A stretch of DNA of 64,000 nt from Solimicrobium sp043758755 (GCA_043758755.1 JAYVMW010000016.1:186001-250000); one strand, 5' to 3'; counted from the first letter of the stretch, positions 35,991 through 45,327 are shown. Made by a program: numbers and translations. Notes: generated from the sequence alone by a model not told the origin.

Positions 35991-37193
35991 ATGAGACTGA
36001 TCGCCAGGAGCCTGCGCGGCAGAAGGAGTCGAAGCGAAATGAGTGGGAAAAGAGCCCAATTTTGTTCCGCTTTTGAGGACTGTAGCCCAGCTACAGCCGG
36101 AAAAACGGGACAAAAGTGGGACTTTTCTCCACTCATTGCAGCCGACTCGCTTCTGCCGCGCAGGCTCCTGATATCCTTTGTTTTGGCAATGAGTGCCGCT
36201 GCGCCGGGTTTGGCCGACCCTGCGACCAAAAGCCACCCATCTTATTTCGATACAACCAACCGCACCGATGTACTGACTGGTGGCGTTCGGATGATTACCG
36301 TGCATACCGAGAAGGGCGATTTTCGGGTCTGGACCAAGCGGGTCGGTAACAATCCGACCATCAAGGTGTTGCTTCTGCATGGCGGTCCCGGCATGACGCA
36401 TGAGTATTTTGAGGCGTTTGACAGTTACTTCCCAGGCGCCGGCATCGAATATTACTACTACGATCAGCTCGGTTCGGCCTACAGTGACCAGCCGGACGAT
36501 CCGGCACTGATCAACAGTCTGCCACGCTATGTGGAAGAGGTTGAACAGGTGCGCCTGGCGCTCGGTTTGAACAACACCAATTTCTACCTGCTCGGCCATT
36601 CCTGGGGTGGCTTGCTGGCCATCGAGTACGCGCTGAAATACCAGCAAAACCTGAAAGGGCTGATTATTTCAAATATGGTGTCGAGCATTCCGGACTACAA
36701 CCATTACGCTGAAAACGTCATGATGCCCATGATGGACCAACAGGCTCTGGCAGAAATCGTGCAGCTGGAAAAAGACGGCAAATACGAGGACCCGCGTTAC
36801 GACGAATTACTCATGAAGCATTATTACGTTGAACATCTGCTGCGCATGCCGCCTGATCAATGGCCTGAACCGGTTACGCGGTCCTTCTCCCATGTGAACA
36901 AAAAGGTTTATGTGCCGATGCAGGGTCCGAGCGAACTGGGTTCGCACAATGCCATTCTGGAAAATTGGGACCGCACCGCCGATCTGGGAAAAATTACCGT
37001 GCCGACGCTGACCATTGGCGCGCGTTACGACACCATGGACCCGGAATACATGAAGATGATGGCGACCAGGGTCAAACATGGCCGCAATCTTACCTGTCCA
37101 AACGGCGCCCACATGGCACTGTATGATGACCAGAAAATCTACTTTACCGGTTTGCTGCGCTTCATCACCGATGTTGACAACGGCAAATTCTGA
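35991..37193 (+). CDS. Proline iminopeptidase-like alpha/beta hydrolase, signal peptide split by an insertion
   Basis: An alpha/beta hydrolase resembling prolyl iminopeptidases: oxyanion HGGPGMTHEY, nucleophile in LGHSWGG, and a late His in NGAHMAL. The ATG at 35991 has AGGAG upstream (AGGAGAAAAAG). After MRLI the frame runs through a 166-bp palindromic element (residues about 4-60) and then resumes with a hydrophobic stretch (ISFVLAMSAAAPGLA). Removing 171 bases restores the compact Sec signal MRLISFVLAMSAAAPGLA, so the ancestral protein was about 343 residues. With the insert, export may be impaired unless translation or targeting adapts. Confidence 0.85.
   Translation: MRLIARSLRGRRSRSEMSGKRAQFCSAFEDCSPATAGKTGQKWDFSPLIAADSLLPRRLLISFVLAMSAAAPGLADPATKSHPSYFDTTNRTDVLTGGVRMITVHTEKGDFRVWTKRVGNNPTIKVLLLHGGPGMTHEYFEAFDSYFPGAGIEYYYYDQLGSAYSDQPDDPALINSLPRYVEEVEQVRLALGLNNTNFYLLGHSWGGLLAIEYALKYQQNLKGLIISNMVSSIPDYNHYAENVMMPMMDQQALAEIVQLEKDGKYEDPRYDELLMKHYYVEHLLRMPPDQWPEPVTRSFSHVNKKVYVPMQGPSELGSHNAILENWDRTADLGKITVPTLTIGARYDTMDPEYMKMMATRVKHGRNLTCPNGAHMALYDDQKIYFTGLLRFITDVDNGKF
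36005..36170. mobile_element. 166-bp palindromic MITE-like element
   Basis: Two arms of about 82 bases face each other around CCA (36087-36089). The outer 21 bases are perfect inverted repeats (36005-36025 and 36150-36170), the core TGTAGC/GCTACA is perfect, and the middle is an imperfect match. CTGAT occurs at 35997-36001 and 36168-36172, a possible target duplication that overlaps the right end. No transposase is encoded. Both strands stay open across it. No second copy is seen in this window. Confidence 0.8.
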
Positions 37194-37206
37194 ACCTGAG
37201 AACCAA

Positions 37207-38955
37207 ATGCTGAAAAAATTTTTAATATTCTCCGCTCTGACCTGCACCCTGGCAGTCCACGCCGCCAATCCGCAATTCGACGTGCTGCTCGAATCAGACT
37301 GGCAATGGACTCTGAGTCACGCGCCGGAATTCGCCACCTCACTGGGCGACACGCGTTACAACCACAAACTGACCAATACCACGCTTGCGGCGCAGCGCGT
37401 GGCCACCAGACATCAGCAGGACATGCTCAAAGAGGCGCGCAAAATCAATCGCTCCACCTTGAGCGGGCAGGACCTGATCTCGTATGACCAGTTCATTGTT
37501 GAAAAACAGCTGGCCATCGATGCCGCCGTTTTTTATCCCTATACAGTCCAGCCGGTTACGCAGCTCGACGGCATCCAGATTACGCTGCCGAATCTGGTTT
37601 CCCAGACTCCGTTTCACAGCGCTTACGACTACCACAGTTATCTGGCGCGACTGCACGCGTTGCCGGCCTATGTCGACGGACTGATCGAGCAAATGCAGCA
37701 GGGCATGAAAACCGGCTGGGTTGCGCCCAAGGTCATTATTGCGCCAATCCCGGAACAGCTGAAGAATCTGCGCCTGCACCTGTCTGATAGCGAACTGGCC
37801 AAACCGTTTTCAAATATTCCCGCCGGTGTGCCCAAACCCGATGTGTTCACCAAACTCGGCAACAAGGAACTCACCGAGCATGTGGCCCCGGCGCTGCTGA
37901 AGCTGGAAAACTTCATCACCACCCAATATCTGCCGGCCTGCCGCGACAGCATTGCCGCGTCCGCTCTGCCGGGCGGTATGGCCTACTACCAGTTTTTGAT
38001 TAACACCCAAACCACCACCGACGCCACACCGCAGCAAATCCATGAGCTTGGTCTGTCTGAAGTGGCAAGGCTCCATCTGGAGATGCAGAAAATTATGACC
38101 AAAGTTGGCTTTAAAGGCAGCCTTGCCGAATTCAGTACGTTTCTGAATTCCGATCCGCGCTTTTTTTATACCAGCCAGGATGATCTGCTTACTGGCTTTC
38201 GCAGCATCATCGCGCGCATAGTTCAGGTTCTGCCGACCGAATTTGCCAGCCTGCCCAAAGCGCAGCCCGAGGTCAGGGCGCTGCCCTTGCTGGAATCGGA
38301 ACAACAGCCGTCCGCGTCGTATCAACCCGGCTCGGATGACGGCAAAGTGGCGGGCTATTTCGCAGTGAATGTCTCCAATTTGAACACCCGTCCCAAATGG
38401 GAAATGGAAACCCTGGCCATGCACGAGGCGGTGCCAGGGCACCACCTGCAAATCAGCATCGCCAAGGAAGCTGTCGCGCTGCCCAAATTTCGACGCAACG
38501 GCTCTTACCCCGTGTTTGAAGAAGGTTGGGCCCTGTATGCGGAAAGTCTGGGCGATGAAATGGGCCTGTACAAGGATCCGTATTCGAAATTCGGCAATCT
38601 GAACGATGAAATCCTGCGTGCCGCGCGTCTGGTGGTGGACACCGGTATTCATGCACTGGGTTGGAGTCGCGACGAAGCGATTACCTACCTGAACACCAAT
38701 ACCAGCAACCCGCCGGCTGACAATATCGTTGAAGTGGACCGCTACATCGCCTGGCCGGCCCAGGCGTTGAGTTACAAGATCGGCGAACTGAAAATCAGGG
38801 AATTGCGCAACCGCGCCGCTGCCGCGCTGGGCGATAAATTTGATGTGCGCGCGTTTCATAATGCCATCCTCGATAATGGGCCGCTGCCACTGTCGGTGCT
38901 GGAAACGCAGATCAATGCCTGGATAGCGCAACAGCAAACCCCGCCGGCCAATTAA
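37207..38955 (+). CDS. DUF885 family metallopeptidase-like protein, exported
   Basis: A 582-residue protein with signal peptide MLKKFLIFSALTCTLAVHA and the DUF885 domain. The family motif HEAVPGHH (406-413) resembles a zinc-binding HExxH-type site, and a downstream Glu is in EEGWALYAESLGDEMG. The family is thought to be peptidase-like, with little biochemical evidence. I use ATG 37207 for its signal peptide; an open frame extends upstream inside the hydrolase gene. It lies 13 bases after the hydrolase, suggesting a small operon of exported peptidases with the next gene. Confidence 0.85.
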   Translation: MLKKFLIFSALTCTLAVHAANPQFDVLLESDWQWTLSHAPEFATSLGDTRYNHKLTNTTLAAQRVATRHQQDMLKEARKINRSTLSGQDLISYDQFIVEKQLAIDAAVFYPYTVQPVTQLDGIQITLPNLVSQTPFHSAYDYHSYLARLHALPAYVDGLIEQMQQGMKTGWVAPKVIIAPIPEQLKNLRLHLSDSELAKPFSNIPAGVPKPDVFTKLGNKELTEHVAPALLKLENFITTQYLPACRDSIAASALPGGMAYYQFLINTQTTTDATPQQIHELGLSEVARLHLEMQKIMTKVGFKGSLAEFSTFLNSDPRFFYTSQDDLLTGFRSIIARIVQVLPTEFASLPKAQPEVRALPLLESEQQPSASYQPGSDDGKVAGYFAVNVSNLNTRPKWEMETLAMHEAVPGHHLQISIAKEAVALPKFRRNGSYPVFEEGWALYAESLGDEMGLYKDPYSKFGNLNDEILRAARLVVDTGIHALGWSRDEAITYLNTNTSNPPADNIVEVDRYIAWPAQALSYKIGELKIRELRNRAAAALGDKFDVRAFHNAILDNGPLPLSVLETQINAWIAQQQTPPAN

Positions 38956-38964
38956 GGAACTGAG

Positions 38965-39588
38965 ATGTATCTGCCCAAGGCACACGAAGAACTGAATACG
39001 ACAGTCATGCATGATCTGATCAGAAGCTATCCGCTGGGGTGCACTGTTACTAACGGCAAGCTGGGTCTGACTGTCAACCACATTCCTTTTCTGATCGATC
39101 CCAACGTGGGAGTGCACGGCATGCTGCGCGCCCATGTGGCACGCGCCAATCCGCTCTGGCAGGACCCGGGCGCTGAAACCGTAGCGATTTTTCAGGGGCC
39201 AAACGGCTATATTTCCCCTAACTGGTATCCCAGCAAACACCAGACCGGCAAGGCCGTGCCAACCTGGAATTATGCGGTGGTGCACGCGCATGGCAGGCTG
39301 CGAGTCATTGAAGACCGTGCGTGGCTGCTGCAACTGGTGACCGAACTTACCAACACCCATGAAAGTAATCAGCAGTTGCCGTGGAAAGTCAGCGATGCGC
39401 CACAGGACTATCTGGAGCGCATGCTGGACATGATTGTCGGCATCGAAATTCCGATCGAAACACTGATTGGCAAATGGAAGGTCAGTCAGAACCGTTCTGA
39501 CTCGGACCGATCCGGTGTGGCGGCCGGACTGGCTGCGCAGACTGGCGGACTTGCCATGGCTGAGCTGGTCAAAGTTCACCCAAATTGA
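38965..39588 (+). CDS. PaiB-like FMN-binding negative transcriptional regulator family
   Basis: A 207-residue flavin-binding split-barrel protein of the PaiB/FMN_bind_2 family (MYLPKAHEE start, GPNGYISPNWYPSK, VPTWNYAVVHAHGRL). The name comes from B. subtilis PaiB; a DNA-binding role here is not shown and no helix-turn-helix is seen. It has AAGGAA upstream of the ATG and is 9 bases after the DUF885 gene. Confidence 0.85.
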   Translation: MYLPKAHEELNTTVMHDLIRSYPLGCTVTNGKLGLTVNHIPFLIDPNVGVHGMLRAHVARANPLWQDPGAETVAIFQGPNGYISPNWYPSKHQTGKAVPTWNYAVVHAHGRLRVIEDRAWLLQLVTELTNTHESNQQLPWKVSDAPQDYLERMLDMIVGIEIPIETLIGKWKVSQNRSDSDRSGVAAGLAAQTGGLAMAELVKVHPN

Positions 39589-39764
39589 AAGTCTCGTTTG
39601 CCTTTCCAGGAAATCCCACCCGATCTGCCAGCAGAGAAACACCAGCGCTGAATTGACGGCCAGCGCAGCTTTTGTTTGATTGTTCGAATTCGTGTTTTTA
39701 GACTCAGCAGCCAGTCCTCATAATCTTGCAATCTTAATTCACTCATTATTGATGTAGCATATGA

Positions 39765-39793
39765 AAATGCCTATCTGTTCAGGATAGGCATTT
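39765..39793 (-). terminator. Hairpin terminator between paiB-like gene and dacC
   Basis: Perfect 11-bp stem AAATGCCTATC / GATAGGCATTT with a 7-base loop. Read on the minus strand it ends in TTTTC, so it best serves the dacC-side transcript 64 bases upstream. The rest of the 39589-39856 gap shows no gene. Confidence 0.6.
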
Positions 39794-39856
39794 GACAATC
39801 CGATTCAGGGAAAGTTTTCTACATATGAATTTTTATTTGGTCACTACCACATCAAC

Positions 39857-41014
39857 TCACTTCAACCACAACCGCACCGAATCCCAGGCCCGGCCAAAGA
39901 TGCTGGCCTGATTCACGCTCTCCAACGCCAGCACCGGAAATTCCGCCACCGATTTACCATCGATCATCATCTTCATGGTGCCGATCTGGGCATTGGCTGC
40001 AATCGGCGCCACCAGCGGATCCTTGCGTTCCAGCTGCGGCTTGATACGTGCGGCGCTGCCTTTAGGCAAGGTTACATACAAATCCTGATTAAAGCCGATT
40101 TTGATCTGCGACTGGGTACCCTTCCAGATTTCCGGTGTGCCGATAGCCTGATTTTTATCGTACAGCTTGACGGTATCAAAATTCAGGAAACCCCAGTTCA
40201 GCAGCTTCAGACTTTCCTGGGCGCGCACCTGGTCACTGGTAGCACCAAGCACCACCGAAATCAGACGCCGTTCGCCCGAACCGTTAGGACGTTTGGCGGA
40301 TGAAACCAGACAGTAGCCGGCCGCTTCGGTGTGACCGGTTTTCATGCCGTCCACGGTCGGGTCCAGCCACAACAGTCGGTTGCGATTGGGCTGGGTGATT
40401 TTGTTGTAGGTAAAACTTTTGGTCGAATAAAAGGTTTTGTAATATTCCGGAAAATCCACAACCAGATGCTGGGCAATGCGCGCCAGATCAGCTGCGGTGG
40501 AATAATTCTGCGCACTGGGCAAACCGTGTGCATTGGCGAAGTGCGTTTCTTTCAGTCCCATGCGTTCCACTTCACGGTTCATCAACACGGCAAACGCTTC
40601 TTCAGTTCCGGCCACGGCTTCAGCCAGGGCGACGGACGCATCGTTGCCGGACTGAACGATCAGACCATATAACAGGTCTTTAATGGTGACCGGTGTTTTC
40701 GGTTCGATAAACATTTTGGAACTGTCCGAATCGACCTTCCATGCTTTGACCGACACGTTCACGCTTTGGGCCATGTCGAGTTTTTTGTCGCGCAACGCTT
40801 CAAACACCAGATACGCCGTCATTATTTTGGTCAGCGAAGCCGGTTCGACGCGCATGGCCGGATTTTCCGAAGCGATGATTTGATTGCTGGTGGTATCGAG
40901 CAGCAGCCATGAGCGCGCCGCGATGGTGGGCGGAGCCAGAGTTTGTGCCAGCGCTGCGGCTGACAGGACCAGTTGGGACAGGCCGAGCAAAGTTAAAGCT
41001 AAATATTTTTTCAT
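39857..41014 (-). CDS. dacC: D-alanyl-D-alanine carboxypeptidase (PBP5/6 type)
   Basis: Removes the terminal D-Ala of peptidoglycan pentapeptides in the periplasm. The signal peptide ends near ALA-Q24; active-site SLTK (Ser60), SGN (122-124) and KTG (in DGMKTGHTEAAGYC) are all present. A C-terminal beta domain ends in an amphipathic helix (ASIFGRAWDSVRLWLK), the usual membrane anchor. 385 residues is normal. The dacA versus dacC name is not certain. Confidence 0.92.
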   Translation of the reverse strand: MKKYLALTLLGLSQLVLSAAALAQTLAPPTIAARSWLLLDTTSNQIIASENPAMRVEPASLTKIMTAYLVFEALRDKKLDMAQSVNVSVKAWKVDSDSSKMFIEPKTPVTIKDLLYGLIVQSGNDASVALAEAVAGTEEAFAVLMNREVERMGLKETHFANAHGLPSAQNYSTAADLARIAQHLVVDFPEYYKTFYSTKSFTYNKITQPNRNRLLWLDPTVDGMKTGHTEAAGYCLVSSAKRPNGSGERRLISVVLGATSDQVRAQESLKLLNWGFLNFDTVKLYDKNQAIGTPEIWKGTQSQIKIGFNQDLYVTLPKGSAARIKPQLERKDPLVAPIAANAQIGTMKMMIDGKSVAEFPVLALESVNQASIFGRAWDSVRLWLK

Positions 41015-41064
41015 GGTGACAGATCAGATTGGGTGATTTCGGTGATGAGAATAAAACAGGGCGA

Positions 41065-41685
41065 TTACCAGAGTGCGGTAACCAGATTTTTTATGTGGTG
41101 TAATTTACGGTGGAAAAAATGATCGGCGCCCGGAATTACTGCGACCGGAATATCAAGTGGACGGGTCCAGTCGAACACATCGGCCAACGGTATGGTGTCA
41201 TCCTGTTCGCCGTGAATAATGATGGTGTCCGCCGGAACCGGTTCCATGGCCCACTTTCCGGCGGCACTGCCAACCAGAACCAGACGCTGGGCCGGATTGC
41301 CGGCTTCTTTCATGAGGCGCTGCAGGCGGCTCTGTACAAAGGTGCCGAATGAAAAACCGGCCAGCGCGACCGGCAGTCCGGGATACAGAGTCTGCATGTG
41401 CTGCAGCAGAATCAGCATGTCGTCAGTTTCACCCAGGCCGTGGTCATGCACGCCTTCCGATTTATCCACGCCGCGGAAATTCATGCGCGCCGCAACATAA
41501 CCCAGAGACACAAAGGTACGCGAGAGCGTTTGCGTGACCTTGTTTTCCATGGTGCCGCCATACAGGGGATGCGGATGGGCGATGAGCGCAATGCCGACCG
41601 GTGCGCTGTCGATCGGGGTATTGACGGCGCACTGCATCTGGCCGCCGCCACCTGGGAGAAAAAATTGCCGGGTCTGTGCGTTCAT
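41065..41685 (-). CDS. Small alpha/beta hydrolase (COG2945-like)
   Basis: A 206-residue cytoplasmic hydrolase with an AHPHPLYGGTMENKV block, nucleophile in GFSFG, and acid/His residues in HGEQDDTIPL and GADHFFHRKLH. This family is widespread, close to CocE/dienelactone-like proteins, and its substrates are mostly unknown. It lies 10 bases after the ferredoxin gene, on the same strand. Confidence 0.85.
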   Translation of the reverse strand: MNAQTRQFFLPGGGGQMQCAVNTPIDSAPVGIALIAHPHPLYGGTMENKVTQTLSRTFVSLGYVAARMNFRGVDKSEGVHDHGLGETDDMLILLQHMQTLYPGLPVALAGFSFGTFVQSRLQRLMKEAGNPAQRLVLVGSAAGKWAMEPVPADTIIIHGEQDDTIPLADVFDWTRPLDIPVAVIPGADHFFHRKLHHIKNLVTALW

Positions 41686-41695
41686 GTTACTCGAG

Positions 41696-42019
41696 TCAGG
41701 GAGTGGGAAGCCGCAACCGTTCCACGATTTTGCCGTGGATCAGGTGCACGTCGATGATTTCGTCGATGTCATGTTCGTCAACGTAGGTGTACCAGACTCC
41801 TTCGGGATAGACCACCAGCACCGGTCCGAGTTCGCAGCGGTCCAGACAGCCGGCCTGATTGATTCTGATTTTGCCGGGTCCATTCAGACCCAGTTGCTTG
41901 ATACGCTGCTTGGCATATTTCTGTATTGCTGGCGAACCGCAATCGGCGCAACTGGCGCGACCGTCATCGCGCTGATTCAGACAGAAAAATACGTGATGCT
42001 GAAAAAAGGGTTGATTCAT
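41696..42019 (-). CDS. Thioredoxin-like [2Fe-2S] ferredoxin
   Basis: A 107-residue shethna-type ferredoxin. Cys13, Cys24/Cys27, Cys58 and Cys62 (CLDRCELGP) match the C-x10-12-C ... C-x3-C pattern of thioredoxin-fold 2Fe-2S ferredoxins. Partner unknown. It is probably co-transcribed with the small hydrolase downstream. Confidence 0.87.
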   Translation of the reverse strand: MNQPFFQHHVFFCLNQRDDGRASCADCGSPAIQKYAKQRIKQLGLNGPGKIRINQAGCLDRCELGPVLVVYPEGVWYTYVDEHDIDEIIDVHLIHGKIVERLRLPTP

Positions 42020-42378
42020 CGGTTTGAGTTGAATAATGATGACATGTCAAAGTGCCGGTATTGTAATCCGATTAGTGGAGCAAAACTTAGTTCGCTGTAT
42101 TTAATTAATATTAAGTCTTGTCTTTAAAATAAATTATCGTCCGGATTTTACGAAAATCACTTCATCAATGTAAAGCAGCTCGGGAATAAATATGTTTTAT
42201 CCATGCTTTTTATCAATGGTTAATGCGAGGTTCGCATTATTATTGAAAGCAGGCTTGATAAATTCCGGCTTACCCCAAGGTTAGCGGACCAATTCAGCGC
42301 AACGCAAATTCGTAATAGCAGATAAAATCGCTCACTTCGGATTGCCGGTCAGTCTGCACAAAGTTATTAAGGTTATTT
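42020..42378. other. Divergent ferredoxin/gshA intergenic region
   Basis: A 359-base AT-rich gap. It contains the perfect 8-bp dyad at 42221-42239 (separate entry) and the gshA Shine-Dalgarno AAGG before 42379. No gene-like frame or repeat is seen. Confidence 0.55.
42221..42239. promoter_or_regulatory. Perfect dyad upstream of gshA
   Basis: TAATGCGA-GGT-TCGCATTA is a 19-bp dyad with perfect 8-bp arms, 140 bases before the gshA ATG. It may be an operator or a hairpin in a leader. No regulator is identified. Confidence 0.4.
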
Positions 42379-43677
42379 ATGGTCCCACATTTAGTCACTG
42401 CCTTAAACGGCCCATTACTTGAGCTCGAAAAGAAAATATTGGAAGCAACACCGGCCATTGAACGCTGGTTTCGCCTCGAGTGGCAGGAACATACGCCGCC
42501 GTTCTACTGCTCGGTTGATTTGCGCAATGCCGGTTTCAAGCTCGCTCCGGTCGATACCAATCTGTATCCGGGCGGCTTTAACAATCTGGCACCTGAAATG
42601 CTGCCGCTGGCGGTGCAGGCCGCCATGGCCGGTATCGAAAAATACTGTCCCGATGCAAAAAATCTGCTGCTGATACCGGAACGCCATACCCGCAATACTT
42701 TTTATCTGCAAAACGTGTCACGCCTGGTGCAGATCTTCCGCCAAACCGGTCTCAATGTACGTCTGGGCAGCCTGTCGGATGAAATCAAGGAACCGACCAC
42801 GCTGGAACTGCCGGACGGCACCACCATCACGCTCGAACCTTTGGTCCGCTCGGCCAATGGACGCCGGCTCGGCCTGGCCGGTTTTGATCCGTGCACGATT
42901 TTGCTCAACAACGATCTGTCAGCCGGCATTCCGGAAATCCTGAAAGACATCCACGAACAGACGCTGCTGCCGCCTTTGCATGCCGGCTGGGCAGTGCGGC
43001 GCAAAACCAATCACTTCGCGGCTTACGATGACGTGGTCAAAAAATTTGCCAAGATTGTCGACGTCGATCCGTGGATGCTCAATCCTTATTTCGGCAAGGC
43101 ATCCCAGATCAATTTCCATGAACGCATCGGCGAAGACCAGCTCGCCGCGCAGGTTGATATGGTGCTGGGCAAGATCCGCAAAAAATACAAAGAGTACGGC
43201 ATCAAGGAAAAACCGTTCGTGATCGTGAAAGCGGACGCCGGTACTTACGGCATGGGCATCATGACGGTGCGCGACGCTTCTGAAGTCAAAGATCTGAACC
43301 GCAAGCAGCGCAACAAGATGTCGGTCATCAAGGAAGGTCTGGAAGTATCGGACGTGATTATTCAGGAAGGTGTACACACTTTCGAGCAGATCAATGACGC
43401 CGTTGCCGAACCGGTGGTGTACATGATGGACCGCTACGTGATCGGCGGTTTTTACCGCGTTCATTCCGGCCGCGGCGTAGATGAAAACCTGAATGCACCT
43501 GGCTCGCATTTTGTACCGCTGGCCTTTGCCCAGCAACATGCCCTGCCCGACCTGCATGCCAAACCGGGTACGGCTTCGCCGAATCGTTTTTACATGTACG
43601 GCGTAGTGGCGCGACTGGCACTGCTGGCCGCCTCGCTGGAACTGGAGCAGACCGATCCAAATCCTGAACTGTATTAA
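42379..43677 (+). CDS. gshA: Glutamate-cysteine ligase GshA (ATP-grasp type)
   Basis: First enzyme of glutathione synthesis. The 432 residues match the proteobacterial type unlike E. coli GshA (FVIVKADAGTYGMGIMTV, FYRVHSGRGVDENLNAPGSHF). It is followed 17 bases later by gshB, so both steps are in one operon. Start ATG 42379 has AAGG upstream. Confidence 0.93.
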   Translation: MVPHLVTALNGPLLELEKKILEATPAIERWFRLEWQEHTPPFYCSVDLRNAGFKLAPVDTNLYPGGFNNLAPEMLPLAVQAAMAGIEKYCPDAKNLLLIPERHTRNTFYLQNVSRLVQIFRQTGLNVRLGSLSDEIKEPTTLELPDGTTITLEPLVRSANGRRLGLAGFDPCTILLNNDLSAGIPEILKDIHEQTLLPPLHAGWAVRRKTNHFAAYDDVVKKFAKIVDVDPWMLNPYFGKASQINFHERIGEDQLAAQVDMVLGKIRKKYKEYGIKEKPFVIVKADAGTYGMGIMTVRDASEVKDLNRKQRNKMSVIKEGLEVSDVIIQEGVHTFEQINDAVAEPVVYMMDRYVIGGFYRVHSGRGVDENLNAPGSHFVPLAFAQQHALPDLHAKPGTASPNRFYMYGVVARLALLAASLELEQTDPNPELY

Positions 43678-43694
43678 AAAAAACCGACCCCGCC

Positions 43695-44627
43695 ATGAAA
43701 ATTGCCTTTCTGACCGACCCGCTGGCCGACTTCAACATTGCCAAGGATTCGACCTTTGCGATGATGCGCGAAGCAGTTAAACGCGGTCATGAAATTTATG
43801 CGTTCATGCCCGGCGATATGGCCTACGTGAACCAGCAGGTCGTAGCTCATGTGCAGCGCGTGCATCTGACCGGTACCGACGACTGGTACCGCACCGATCC
43901 GCCCAAAGAAAGAAAACTGAGCGATTTCGATGTGGTGTTGCAGCGCAAGGACCCGCCGTTTGACATGGAATACGTGTATGCCACCTATCTGCTGGAACTG
44001 GCAGAAAACGCCGGCGCGCGCATTTTTAACAGGCCAGGTGCAATCCGCAGCCACAATGAAAAGCTCAGCATTGCGCAGTTTGCGCAATTTACCGCGCCGA
44101 CCATCGTTACCCGCGATGAAGCGCGGCTGCGCGGCTTTCATGCCGATCATCACACCATTATTCTGAAACCGCTCGATGGCATGGGTGGTGCGGGAGTATT
44201 CAAGGTCGGACCGGACGGATTGAATCTGGGCTCGATCATTGAAACCTTGACCGATCAGGGCAAACGAACGATTATGGCGCAACGCTATATTCCCGAAATA
44301 AAACAGGGCGACAAACGCGTGCTGCTGATCGGCGGCAAAGCGGTACCGTTTTCGTTGGCACGCATTCCGCAGGGCAGTGAAATCAGGGGCAATCTGGCTG
44401 CCGGCGGACTCGGGGTGGCGCAACCCCTGACAGCCAGAGAAAAAGAAATAGCCGAAACGCTCGGGCCGATTCTGGCTGCGCGCGGTTTATTACTGGTAGG
44501 TTGCGATGTGATCGGAAACTTTTTAACCGAAGTCAATGTCACAAGTCCGACCTGTTTTCAGGAGATTACCCTGCAAACCGGATTTGATGTAGCGGCCATG
44601 TTTATTGACGCACTGGAGCAGGTCTGA
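43695..44627 (+). CDS. gshB: Glutathione synthetase GshB
   Basis: ATP-grasp enzyme adding glycine to gamma-glutamylcysteine. Conserved blocks include MKIAFLTDPL, IILKPLDGMGGAGVFKV, KQGDKRVLLIGGK and LTEVNVTSPTCFQEI. 310 residues is the normal length. The PTS EIIA gene follows after 3 bases, linking glutathione synthesis and PTS genes in one transcript. Confidence 0.95.
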   Translation: MKIAFLTDPLADFNIAKDSTFAMMREAVKRGHEIYAFMPGDMAYVNQQVVAHVQRVHLTGTDDWYRTDPPKERKLSDFDVVLQRKDPPFDMEYVYATYLLELAENAGARIFNRPGAIRSHNEKLSIAQFAQFTAPTIVTRDEARLRGFHADHHTIILKPLDGMGGAGVFKVGPDGLNLGSIIETLTDQGKRTIMAQRYIPEIKQGDKRVLLIGGKAVPFSLARIPQGSEIRGNLAAGGLGVAQPLTAREKEIAETLGPILAARGLLLVGCDVIGNFLTEVNVTSPTCFQEITLQTGFDVAAMFIDALEQV

Positions 44628-44630
44628 CCG

Positions 44631-45029
44631 ATGGTAGGCATACTCATCCTGGCGCACGCGCCGCTGGCAAGTGCTTTCATCACGGCAGCCAGCCATGTGT
44701 TCAAAAGCACGCCGGACCATCTGGAAGCCATCGATGTGCAGCCCGACCAGAATACCGAAGAAGTCATTGAACTGGCCAAACAGGCCGTGGGCAGACTGAA
44801 TCTGGGCAGTGGTGTGCTGGTGCTCACGGACGTATTTGGCGGCACCCCGGCCAATTGCTCGCAGAAGCTCGATGCGCTCGATCATGTGGCCGTGCTGGCC
44901 GGACTGTCCCTGCCGATGCTGTTGCGCGCACTGACCTACCGGCACGACAATCTGGATGTAGTATTTGAAATGGCGCAGGCTGGCGCACAGAATGGTGCAC
45001 TTCGGGTTGATAACCGAAAGAGAATCTGA
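44631..45029 (+). CDS. PTS EIIA component, mannose/fructose (ManX) type
   Basis: A 132-residue EIIA of the mannose family; the phosphorylated His is in LILAHAPLA (His9). The DVFGGTPAN block is typical. No EIIB, EIIC or EIID gene is nearby, so it probably has a regulatory rather than transport role. HPr follows after 28 bases. Confidence 0.9.
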   Translation: MVGILILAHAPLASAFITAASHVFKSTPDHLEAIDVQPDQNTEEVIELAKQAVGRLNLGSGVLVLTDVFGGTPANCSQKLDALDHVAVLAGLSLPMLLRALTYRHDNLDVVFEMAQAGAQNGALRVDNRKRI

Positions 45030-45057
45030 AATCAAGAATAAATAACAAGAGGCGGAA

Positions 45058-45327
45058 ATGATACAAACGGAACTGGAAATCGTCAACAAACTGGGACTGC
45101 ATGCACGCGCATCGGCAAAACTGACACAACTGGCAACCAAATTTTCATCGGAAGTCTGGATCATGCGCAATAACAAACGGGTGAACGGCAAATCGATCAT
45201 GGGGGTCATGATGCTGGCCGCAGGCAAAGGAAGTCGCATCACCCTGGAAATTACCGGCACTGACGAACAGGAATGCGCCGCTGCCTTGACGACGCTGGTT
45301 GCAGAACGGTTTGGCGAAGGCGAGTAG
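45058..45327 (+). CDS. ptsH: Phosphocarrier protein HPr
   Basis: A 89-residue HPr with the active His15 in GLHARAS and Ser46 in VNGKSIMGVMML, a possible HPr-kinase site. An AGAGGCGGAA sequence before ATG is a fair ribosome-binding site. It passes phosphate from EI to EIIA. HPr kinase (hprK) is not in this window, so regulation by Ser46 is inference. Confidence 0.95.
   Translation: MIQTELEIVNKLGLHARASAKLTQLATKFSSEVWIMRNNKRVNGKSIMGVMMLAAGKGSRITLEITGTDEQECAAALTTLVAERFGEGE

Noticed and set aside
35777..36647. Minus-strand open frames across the palindromic element
   Set aside because: They arise because the palindrome reads almost the same on both strands; they overlap the hydrolase and the patatin gene ends.
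37810..39642. A 610-codon open frame on the minus strand opposite the DUF885 and PaiB-like genes
   Set aside because: Both plus-strand genes have family motifs and good starts; the minus frame has none and spans two genes.
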